From NCBI GenBank assembly GCA_013054445.1, contig JAAMPI010000913.1, positions 1 through 23,182 on the forward strand: a stretch of DNA of 23,182 nucleotides. The letters are read 5' to 3'. The position numbers and the translations under genes are program-made. Of this stretch, positions 8,768 through 18,058 are shown one piece after another; position 1 is the stretch's first letter; every line of letters begins with the position of its first letter. Under the pieces are notes generated by a model. That model saw only the letters and a program-made list of their open reading frames with translations. It was not told where the DNA came from and searched no databases. The stretch is from Cudoniella acicularis (lineage: Eukaryota > Ascomycota > Leotiomycetes > Helotiales > Helotiaceae).

Positions 8768-11562
8768 ATGAACAACGACTTGAGCCTCTCGCAGTCCCTT
8801 GGCGGCTTGCGCATTGCGAATCCAGATGATGTCTCCCCCGGATCGCCGCGAGACGTGCCTGTAGCTTCAAGAATAGAGTCCTCCTCGGTCTCTCCCTCTT
8901 TCTCTGCCACTGCGACGGCGACTGCGACTGCGACTGCTTTCCCTCTTCGTACTCATACCGCAGATGTCCCGCCCTCGCCGCCGCCACCTATCGCCAGAGA
9001 AGCACGCTCGTCCACAGATCCCCAATCGCAATCTCGTCGACACTCGATCTTTAATATTCTCCGCAGGGGCGAGCCATCAACCGACAACTCGCCTTCACCC
9101 CGAACACCTCCGCAGAGTTCCGAACACAAGTTCCAACGCTCCGACTCCAGCAGCAGCGAGTCTTTCAAAGCATCGAACGATCCTCTGGCACGAGCAGCTG
9201 CCGCCAAAGCATATCGGCAGTCAATGCCTCTAAACCACCAAGCTCAGCAGCAAGCACAGTATCCCCCTTATCAATCGAATGCCATGCAGAACGGCAATCG
9301 AGGATACCTTCCGCCAGCAAACTCCCGCCCTGTTTCTGGTGTTTACGCAGCCCAACCCCCACCGAACGCAATACCTTCACGAGAACCCTCATATCGGCTC
9401 CGAAATGAATCTTCACGGACGTCGATGATTGGTATGCCAACAAGGAGTGATTCCAGAGGCGGAACAGCTATGCAAGCAGGTGTTCCTTCGAGAGAGTCGA
9501 GCCATCGAGACCGGTCTTATGGACAAAACCCACCTTTGCCCATGGGAAACGGTCCTTTACCTCCCAGGCGAAGTTCAAGGGGAATGGGTGGAGGCCATAC
9601 GGATGCTCTGCCAGCCCCGTCTAATAGTGCAGGTCCAACTTACGATTCCGAAGGCAACCCTCTACCCGGCAGCAGTGAAGAGTGGAAGGATAAGGGTGCG
9701 GCAGTCGGGATACGAGAAGAATATGATGCCAACGGAAAATTGGTTTTGAAGCAAGTCAAAAAGGGTGTCCGAGATTTTGCTTTTGGTCGAACCTTGGGCG
9801 AAGGATCCTACAGCACCGTGCTCTTAGCTACCGACAGGCAGACATTAAAAGAGTATGCGGTCAAAATTTTAGACAAAAAGCACATCATCAAGGAGAAAAA
9901 GATCAAATACGTGAACATCGAGAAGGACACCCTCAATCGGCTGATCGAACATCCAGGCATCGTTCGACTATATTACACGTTTCAGGACAGTTCGTCGCTC
10001 TACTATGTCCTGGATATTGCGAGTGGAGGTGAGCTCTTGGGAGTCTTGAAAAAGATTGGATCCTTTGATGAAGAGTGCACCAGATTTTATGGTGCGCAAA
10101 TCCTAGATGCGATAGAGCATATGCATAATAGAGGCGTGATACACCGAGATCTCAAGCCAGAGAACGTTTTATTAGATGATCAGATGCATATCAAGATTAC
10201 AGATTTCGGCACTGCGAAGCTACTTCCAGATCCAAGGAAGCCGAAGGAGCCAACCTCGTCTTACGATCCTGCTGGTGATGAAGAGGAATCGACACGAGCA
10301 CGCTCATTTGTTGGTACTGCTGAGTACGTTAGCCCGGAGCTCTTGACAGACAAAAACGCTTGTAAAGCGAGTGACCTGTGGGCTTTTGGGTGTATCATAT
10401 ATCAATTGCTGGCTGGTCGACCCCCTTTTAAGGCTGGAAATGAATATCAAACCTTTCAGAAAATTGTCGGCTTGGAATACGAATTTCCACCTGGGTTCCC
10501 ACCCGCAGCTAGGGACTTGGTGGAACGACTTTTGGTCCTCGATCCCCAGAGACGATTGTCGATCGAACACATCAAAAACCACGAATTCTTCGATGGTATT
10601 AAATGGGGTCGTGGGCTATGGAGGCAAAAAGCACCTAGACTAAAGCCATACATTCCGCAAACACAGGAACCTACACTAATCAACCTCAATGGGTATGCCA
10701 GTGCTCCCCAACCCATTCCTACATCTCGGGGACCACCACCTACAGGAGCGAATGGTAATAATCGACCCCAACCCAGAGTAATCACGGAGCTCCCTCCCCC
10801 AACCCAACTTGATATTGAATGGTCTCCCGTCCTGACACGAAACAACGAGCGGATACTCAAGTTGGGTAATCTGAATGTTTTATCCACACCAATGCCTCAT
10901 AGTCCAAACTCGAAACACGGTGAAGATGGCCATGAGAAGAAAAAGCTATCGAGGTTCTTTGGGGGAAGCAGTACCAAGAAACGTCAACGACTTGTGATGG
11001 TTACTTCTAGTGCACGAATAATTATGGCTGCCGCTGGGGGGGATGAAAAGAAGACCAAAACAGAAATTTCTCTTCTTGCTTCGGAATGTGTTTGGCGGAC
11101 ACAAGTCGATACCAAGGGCCAAGAGGTGTGGTGTGTGGATACAGTAAGCTCTTCTAAATTTCTTTTCTGAATTAAAAGCTGACGGGTTTCTAGCGAGGAA
11201 CCCATTACACATTTGAGGATTCAAAGTCTTCAGTTACAACAGGCGACCCTTCCAAAAGTTCTGCGCAGGAATGGATTGAGTCTATAGAACGCGCCAAAGA
11301 TATGGCGCTATCTCAAAGTATGGTTGGGTCATACACGAGTGATACAGGCTTTGATCTCTCATCATCTGTCTCAAGTCCAAGTAGCACACTTCATGGGAAC
11401 AGTATCTACCCCGAAGGCTTCAACGTCACAGACCGAGCAGGCCGGAATCATCTTACCAAGAGCCAGGCTAGCCTGGGAGAAGAGCAGAGCGAAAAATCTG
11501 CGGGTAAACGGAATCGGTTCAGCAAGCGGCAGTCAAAGAATGGTCTGTCGACACCGTTTTAA
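8768..11562 (+). CDS. PKH1: PDK1/Pkh-type AGC protein kinase with C-terminal PH-like domain
   Basis: Phosphoinositide-dependent kinase 1 family. Members phosphorylate the activation loop of AGC kinases (Ypk, Sch9, PKC, NDR type) and act in membrane/wall-stress and sphingolipid signalling. Two exons, 8768-11143 and 11194-11562, around a 50-nt intron (GTAAGC, CTGAC, TAG) give 914 aa. Residues 1-335 are disordered and Ser/Pro-rich. The kinase domain is about 338-607: Gly loop GEGSYSTV (344-351), VAIK-type lysine K366, HRDLKPEN (459-466), DFG (479-481) and activation loop SFVGTAEYVSPE with the conserved phosphosite Ser at 513. A fungal-style acidic insert lies between DFG and this loop. A PDK1-type PH-like region spans about 690-830 and crosses the intron. 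The ATG follows a uORF by 30 nt; no in-frame upstream start joins it. All key catalytic residues are present. Identification is from motifs and known family features. Confidence 0.93.
8912..8937 (+). repeat. GCGACT hexamer repeat coding for Ala-Thr
   Basis: Four hexamer units (the first is GCGACG) run in tandem and encode alternating Ala-Thr near residues 49-57 of the kinase. It is in the disordered N-terminus, so length changes would probably be tolerated. Confidence 0.85.
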
Positions 11563-12432
11563 AAGAGGTTTTTTAGTAAACGGAGTATTGGCTAATAATG
11601 TCTCACAAAGCCTCTTTCCAAAAGTTGAAAGCTTTCGCGCTGAAGCATGGGGGTCAAACATTTTGTCTCTTTTTCGGGTGCATCTAATAGCGAGGCGTAG
11701 GATTGGTTCTCTTCTTGCATCCTGTTCAGGGCCTTTTAACGACTTATCAAGACTCTTTCTATTTTGCCCTCTGCACGAATCCATTTGGGCCTGTAAGGGC
11801 AGGGGTGGGTCTTGCGTTCCTACATATTAGTTATATGTTGTCGATTTTCGCTGCATTGCAGAAGCGTTCTTGGTCTAGATTTATGGAGGATTTTCAACTT
11901 GGGCGGCTGCTCGTTTACATATCATAATTGCTGGCTTGCTCAAATACCTGTCGAAATAGCTGCAGGTAATTGAAGGAGGCTTGTCACTGTGTATATTACA
12001 GAGTTACTAGGAAAATATTAGTGCTATGGGAATTCGGAAGACATATTTTCAAGCTCGAGAACTTATGCTTGTAACCCCTGCTTATGCCTTATGCTATGGT
12101 GCAGATCTGATAACAAAAAGGGGCTTGTCGGCAAGGATCGGCGATAAGATAACGAGTGCAATGATATCCGAGTTCCTCGTTGTGGAGCGATTTATCATAT
12201 GTCACGGAGCTCTCTGCATGTCGACTCCTTTCAGACCAACAACATTTCAATGCGGCGAGTTCTCCAGTCACTGTCAGAAACCTCGCCACAAAATCCACAA
12301 CGCCGAAAGTGGTTGCAGTTCCGCTCACACCACCGTCATCAACCCACCTCAAGCTCATTCCCAGTTCGACAATTCCACCACTCTATTTCCACTTGTCTTC
12401 CTTCACCACAACCCATTGGAAACATTGCAAAC
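11563..12432. other. Intergenic region between the kinase and SDR genes
   Basis: It should hold the kinase 3' UTR and the SDR promoter and 5' UTR. No separate gene is supported. From about 12230 the plus strand becomes C-rich, like a fungal 5' UTR, and one frame stays open into the SDR gene from the ATG at 12199. That frame is discussed under the SDR gene. Confidence 0.5.
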
Positions 12433-13525
12433 ATGGCAGAAGCTGTAGAAAATCTAGTCATGCACCCTGGCAACACGGCCGTTATTACCGGTGGAGCATC
12501 GGGCATTGGCCTCGCTCTTGCTCGGAAATGTGCGGGGTACGGCATGAATGTAGTCATATGCGACAACAACAGCTCGAATTTGAAAGCTGCGAAGGAGGCT
12601 ATCAAAGGTGAGGGTAAGATCGAGGGCGTGGAGATGGATGTTAGTAAGGTAGAGGACTTTGAGAAGTTAAAGGCTGTAGTGGAAAAGGATTTCGGTGGTA
12701 TGTTTTCTCTGCTAACCCCCCATTTATCACTTGATCAATCAGAAGTAATTTGAAGGGGGCATTTTTGTTAATGAGATTTAATGAACAGGCAAGATCTCCC
12801 TCCTCGCTCTCAATGCAGGAATTGGCCTCCGTGGTTCATGGCCAAACAATAAATACTTCCACACTATCATGTCCGTCAACCTTTTCGGAGTCATCAATGG
12901 CCTCTCAACGCTCCTTCCCATTTTAACGACTCATTCAACTGCATCGCACCCCACATCTATCATCATCACCGGCTCAAAACAAGGCATCACCAACCCACCC
13001 GGAAACGCAGCCTACAACGCCTCCAAAGCCGCCGTCAAAACCCTCGCCGAACACCTCTCCTTCGACCTTTCAAAGGAATCACCCACTACATCCGTCCACC
13101 TCTTAATCCCAGGCTGGACCTACACCGGCCTCAGCGGCAACGAGCCTTTCGCGACCGAAAAGAAAGAGAAGCCCGAGGGGGCATGGACTCCCGAGCAAGT
13201 CGTCGACTATCTGGAGGAGAAGATGAGTGAGGGAAGATTCTATATCGTGTGTCCGGATAATGATGTCAGCGAGGAGATGGATAAGAAGCGGATGTTGTGG
13301 GGAGCGCTAGATTTGGTGAAGGGACGACCACCGCTTACTAGATGGAGGGAGGATTATATGATGGAGGCGGAAGAGTGGATGAAGCAAGAGAAGCTTTGGG
13401 AGGTTATGCAGAACTTTTTAAGGAAAAAAACGTGGATGAAAGGGAGGGAGTTTTGCTGGCGAACAAAACTGGGTAAACACAGAATTTATCGGCCATCTTC
13501 TAAAATGCCTCTCTGGTGGGGTTAG
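12433..13525 (+). CDS. Short-chain dehydrogenase/reductase (classical SDR)
   Basis: An NAD(P)-dependent oxidoreductase; substrate unknown. Exons 12433-12697 and 12789-13525 around a 91-nt intron (GTATGT..CAG) give 333 aa. Cofactor motif TGGASGIG at 19-26, Asp44 at the end of strand beta2 (suggesting NAD preference), NAG at 97-99, catalytic Asn119, Ser151, Tyr164 and Lys168 (YNASK) are all present. The start MAEAV has a good context (AAACATGGC) and puts the Rossmann fold where expected. In-frame ATGs at 12199 and 12250 would add 78 or 61 residues rich in Arg, Ser and His, possibly a mitochondrial presequence. After RPPLTRWREDYMMEAEEWMKQ, where such proteins usually end, about 45 unusual residues follow. 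An A7 run at 13424-13430 lies there; with one A fewer the protein would end FLRKKRG. Confidence 0.88.
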
Positions 13526-13853
13526 CCGATCTTGTACGCCACTGGGTGACGCCGTGGCTTAATACCTGTCCTGCTCAGAGACATTCAGAAACCAGGTACC
13601 GAATTTGCCTTCTCGTCTGAAGTGAACGAAACCATATAAACCAGATATGAACCCTGAATGGTTTTGGCGGCGTGGTTTGTTAAAACTGGGCCTACCTGCG
13701 AGCCTGCCAATCTGTTATTCAGTTATCAAAAATCAAGGAGCAAATCTAACAAATTTTCTCTGGTCTCATTCATAATGTAACATAATACAAGCTCATACCG
13801 AGCCGCGCCCTGAAACTCCACCATTCCCCAGAATAAGTAGAATTACGCCTAGC
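13526..13853. other. Short intergenic region between convergent genes
   Basis: It lies between the stops of the SDR (+) and SNF12-like (-) genes and should contain both 3' UTRs. I see no gene or clear element. Confidence 0.5.
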
Positions 13854-15615
13854 TCATGGTATCCTAGCTTTTTGGCCAACCAACAAATTCACGCTCTCCC
13901 TGACATTATCACTACCCCAAATGCCCTGTTTCCCACCCCTTCTCCACTCATCACTAGTAGCATCTTCACCACCTCCCCTTACAGCCTCCCCAGAGATAAC
14001 CTCCAAATCTCTTTTTTGTGAGCTTAACCACCTGGAGATGAATTCTGTAGGGTTCTTGGATAAAGAGTCGAAGAATGTGTGTTTTGATTTCGAGTTGGTG
14101 ATTTTTTTGTACCAGGAGTGCAACATGCTCATTTAATGTAGCAATTTCAAGAAGATTTTGGGCGTATGCTTGGTTTGTTAGGTACGAGTGAAGCGCTGCG
14201 CGTAGTGGGTCATCAACAAGAACTTGGATGTCGTAAATTGTCGGCTGAGGATTTTCGTGGAAATCTTTGTCGACCCTAATGGTATATGGAAGCTTGATTG
14301 GTGGCAGCGAGCTCATGTGTCCTATAATAGTTTCGGGTAAGTAAGGAATATGTCCCTTTTCTCGTCCAATTACCTACAGAGGTTAGTAGATGCCAATTTT
14401 TGGGACGATCCCTTTACTCACAGCTCTCAATCGATCATCACAATCGAACGATCGTTTCTCATCATCTTCTTGCAGTCCCATTGCCTTGATATAATCCCAA
14501 ATGCCCATTACCGCCTCCGCTCGAGTTGCTACAGGAGTATCCAAAACGTTGGCGAGCGCTGGACTTAACTGAAATCTCTCAGGTGTCTCGTCTCGGACCA
14601 GGTTTATAGTGATGTTGATGTTTTCATCACCTCCTCGCTTGAATTCCAATTGATCGAAATCCGCAGCATTTGGGAGATTTGGCGCATTCGGCGCGACAAC
14701 TGGTTTTTTCCATTCGACACTTTGATCGGCTCCTTCTTTCGTCTTGTTCCGGTCAAAGTCGACTGTCATAGCCTTAAAGAAATGGGAGAGTTTATATTTC
14801 TTGGTCGGTGCCGCCGTCTTCTTTTTCTCTTTGCCATCCTCGTCCATCGCATCGCCATTGGCAGCCCCATCTTCGTCATCGCTGTCTTCGCTATCATTAT
14901 CATCCTCTTCTTCATCCAGTAGTCTTCCTTCGATCTTTACCCGATACGAAGAGTCCATGTTGGTAGTGAAATCGAAAGCGTCCACGTCAAGGGCATCTGC
15001 TTGCCATGGCTGGTCCTCCACCGTGTTACTGATCCAAACCCGTAATGTTCTGTAGCGCTATTCAAACATCAGCTTCTAGTCCACACCGTGTCCCATGCCA
15101 GCGTACCTTGACGTTCCGATTCACAGAGTCCTGCAAGTCCAACCTCTTCCTCATCATTGTCGCATCCAGCCTCCTCTCGAGTTCCCTGATCTCCCGATAA
15201 CGCTGGACGCCATCACCAATAATACAGTCCTCCACGCCGTCGGGGATGTTCTTGTCGGTGGGCTTGCGACTGCGAATCTTCGCGCGATCGCTCGCCTGGG
15301 CTTGGGCAGTCTGTTGAGCCTGCATTTGCGCCGGAGTCAAGGAGTTTTGGGGATGCGCGCCAACCATGGGGCCTAGGTACAGAATTGCAATTGTCAGTCA
15401 TCAGGCCTTGTCACCGCGTCCAGACTGCAGACTCCAGAGTACCAAAGCGCGACAGAATTAGAAGCACTGAGACTGTCTGGTGCATGCAGAGCGGCTGGGC
15501 TCAATCTCAATGGGTTCAGTGGTAGTGGGCTGCACTCACCTATGCCTCGCCGCGAGTTTGATTGCGGTGCTGCATGAGGAGACCGCTGGGGAAAGCCGCG
15601 ATACTGAGGCTGCAT
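13854..15615 (-). CDS. SNF12: SWIB-domain subunit of a SWI/SNF or RSC-type remodeller, with an apparent frameshift
   Basis: SNF12/RSC6/BAF60 family: a nuclear, non-catalytic subunit of ATP-dependent chromatin remodelling complexes. Minus-strand exons are 15615-15540, 15372-15107, 15057-14422 and 14373-13854; introns are 167, 49 and 48 nt with GTGAGT/GTACGC donors. Gln-rich N-terminus, then a conserved helical stretch (GVQRYREIRELERRLDATMMRKR), an acidic stretch, and a SWIB/MDM2-like domain from about residue 273 (PERFQLSPALANVL). The conserved C-terminus needs a +1 shift at about residue 415, at an A7 run (14102-14108 on +). The frame before it reads LNEHVALLVQ; the frame after it reads ITNSKSKHTFF, then SSQKRDLEVI and GGGEDATSDEWRRGGK. 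Read without the shift it ends at 13966 (461 aa); with one A fewer it is 498 aa ending at 13854. A sequence error is the likeliest cause. SNF12 versus RSC6 cannot be decided, as filamentous fungi often have one homologue. Confidence 0.88.
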
Positions 15616-16008
15616 CTTGACCAAGGGAGCTCTTCGGCAGAACTGAGTTTTAAATCACTGTCTCTCTGTAACACAAGTTGACTTGGTCCGGTGGCTCCTT
15701 CTGCAAATAAAACCCGTCGCGTTGGACTCCACGCCTACGCGAAACCTACGACCAGAGGAAGGAACGCTACCCGAAAAGTGACTAGCGTGGAAAGCTCCCC
15801 TTTTCACTTGCTCGAGATGGGCCCCCACCGTAACAGTTCCCCCACTGCCGTTTACGGTTGGTATTCAACTAATTCACACTTCACACTCGACACTTCACAC
15901 TCACTAGTTAGGCCTCATGCAAATTCAGATATGACATCGATGAGCTCGCAAACTTTGATGATATGTGAAGAACGCCGGACTGATTAATTACAATAAACGC
16001 TATCCATC
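15616..16008. other. Intergenic region upstream of the SNF12-like gene
   Basis: It lies between two minus-strand genes, so it holds the HYM1 3' end and the SNF12-like promoter. A near-repeat of ttcacact occurs three times at about 15873-15901. I see no gene; the plus-strand open frame here lacks any domain pattern. Confidence 0.45.
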
Positions 16009-17385
16009 TCAGATCCCAATGCCCAAAACGCCGTGCTCGTGCCCCGTAATGCCTGCAATGACCGCTAATGATCCTGTCTCTGTCCTTAACGTGGTTGTGA
16101 CCCCAAAAGTGCTGGCTTTTGAGTCGGCTCGACTGGCGTGGGGGGGCATGTTCTTGATTTGCTTGATCAGAAACTCCCTCTCATCAATAAACTGCTCATC
16201 CTCAGTCCGATCCTCCAGGAAATGTTTCAAAAAGTTCAGTAGTCTGTCTCGATTGATGAGCAAGATCTTCTGGACTGCAATTGACTTATGAGGATTTGCA
16301 ACGAAGACTTTGAAGACGTGAAAGCCTTCGTACTGCACCATCTTTCTTTCGTCTCGAAGGAGATTCATGCAGATCTTCAGATGTTCCCCTCGATCAACAT
16401 AAGCTGTCATCACAGCATAATTGGCACGATCCAGAAGAATCTCGCCAAGCAATTTGATCGACTGTCGTTTGGTAACATAACTTTCTGATTTGACAAGTAT
16501 GTTGTTGTATTTGTCGAAAAAAAAGGTCAAAGTTTGCTGATAAATACTGGGCCACAATTTGCTTATGCTTGGTCAGGAGCTCCTTTTGGACAGTTAGAAT
16601 AATACAACGTAACTCCACAACCACAACTTACTCTGAACGTTGTGAAGGCATCTGCCCCGACCTCAAATGAGCCTTGGTCAATCCAATTGAAGAACTTCCA
16701 AAAGACACCTCTTCCACTCTGCCGCGCATCGGGTTGTATGCCGGTCAAGCCCTTTGCGCTTGGACCCCCCTCTGTTGGATCATCATACAATATAATTGCA
16801 GCAGCAGCGTCGCTCTTCAGAACCTCTCGTAGAACAGTCCCCGCTGGTGTGGCACTCTCCTTGTGATCGTAACCGTTACACAGTTCCACAAATACCTCCG
16901 GTCGGTTATTAATGACATAGCTAAGCGCTATGGGTTCGCTTTTGGGGGATGCCGTGGGAGGTCGAAAGCGTAGCACATATGAGAATATGACTTGCGCGTC
17001 TTTTCTTGACTCGAAGGGTAGTCGGTGTAAATTGACAGCGAGGAGGTACAGCAAGTCCTCCTGGATCATGCCCGTCACCAACTGGTAAACTTGTTCCGGA
17101 CTACTCTCGGTTTCTAGAAAGAAGGTTAGACACCCGTCGTGAAACCAGATCGCAGATTGCATAGCATACCATGAGTTCCTTGTAAGACAAATTTCATCTG
17201 TCCGAGGGTTTTGGCAAGCTCCTCAGCCTGTTTGCAGGTCAGCGCCTATCCCCCTCTTTACGACATTGACCACCACGCACCTTTGAAGCTCCACTGCTGT
17301 TATCAAACTTCGATAATTGATCTCGAGCCTGCTTAGGCAGATCCACAGTATTTGTCCGGGGACGACGTCCAAAGAGAAACGCCAT
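16009..17385 (-). CDS. HYM1: HYM1/Mo25-like scaffold protein, with an apparent frameshift
   Basis: Mo25/CAB39 family: a helical-repeat scaffold that binds and activates GC-kinases. In fungi it works in the RAM/MOR network with NDR kinase (Cbk1/COT1) in polarity and septation. Minus-strand exons are 17385-17281, 17227-17170, 17113-16632 and 16582-16009; introns are 53, 56 and 49 nt, several with CTAAC branch sites. It starts MAFLFGRRPRTNTVDLPKQA, typical of the family. Exons 2-3 give ETESSPEQVYQLVTGMIQED and FFKFFNWI-like sequence (FWKFFNWIDQGSFEVGADAF). Exon 4 begins ELLTKHKQIVAQYLSANFDL, then needs a +1 shift within a T8 run (16517-16524 on +) to continue FFDKYNNILVKSESYVTKRQ and on to IKNMPPHAS. 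As read, the protein stops at 16394 (277 aa); with one T fewer it is 405 aa. Both sides match the family closely, so a single-base overcall is likely. Divergent from the PRMT3 gene. Confidence 0.93.
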
Positions 17386-18058
17386 CTCGATGTGTTCTCA
17401 GCTCGGCGCTGGAATGTTTATGGTCGCGATGTAGACGACGAGCGTGGCCTTCGACGTTTCTCCGCGGACTGGGCAATTAAATAGGACATGGACATGCGGA
17501 TTGGTATAGAGTTTGACAGGATCATGGTCTGAGCACTGTGTCGTCAAAAACTCATTGTGGCGATGTGCTCGAGTAATTGCGGGCGAATGTGTTTGGCTCC
17601 TTCCCATTGTTTTGGTAGAAGCTTTGGTCCTGGCTGCCCAACTCCACAACGTCCGACCCCTTGTCACTGCACGGCAACGCATCAGCAAACCTAATTCCAG
17701 ACTCTTGCTCTACTGCCTGTATGTTATGTTGCGAGAAAAGGCTCCTTTCTGCCAGGAGAAGCTCTTTTATGTTCGTCTCCTCTAATTATAGCTACGAGCA
17801 GGCAAGCTTCATTTTCCTAATCAGGACTCATTTCTTTCTCATCCTCTGGGAATGCTGTAGCCAGTGCCATGCCAGCTCTGATAAGCACATATCAACACGT
17901 GATACCACCTATCACCTAGGCAGTCAACGGTCGCTACGGGGAAAAATATACACGAAATTTCAAGGGTTCCCCACAGTGCCAACTCACATAAATCCACGTT
18001 GCCAAAAACCCCCAAAATATCACCTCGAAATTGTCTAACAACTCGACAAATTCGCGGC
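17386..18058. promoter_or_regulatory. Divergent promoter region of HYM1 and PRMT3
   Basis: The 673 bp between the two ATGs should drive both genes. A palindromic E-box CACGTG lies at 17896-17901, about 158 bp before the PRMT3 ATG. Open frames in this stretch have no recognisable domain and start with non-ATG codons or lack context. The E-box is a motif match only. Confidence 0.4.

Noticed and set aside
10456..10887. Minus-strand open frame opposite the kinase
   Set aside because: Antisense shadow of the strongly supported kinase coding sequence.
11035..11042. G7 run in the kinase gene as another frameshift site
   Set aside because: The PH-like region reads continuously through the run and across the intron, so the frame is intact there.
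14102..14110. Programmed -1 ribosomal frameshift at the A-rich heptamer in the SNF12-like gene
   Set aside because: The sequence resembles a -1 slippery site, but the conserved downstream frame is +1 relative to the upstream one, so -1 slippage would enter the wrong frame.
17398..18038. Overlapping open frames on both strands between HYM1 and PRMT3
   Set aside because: No recognisable domains, several with non-ATG starts, and located in a divergent promoter.
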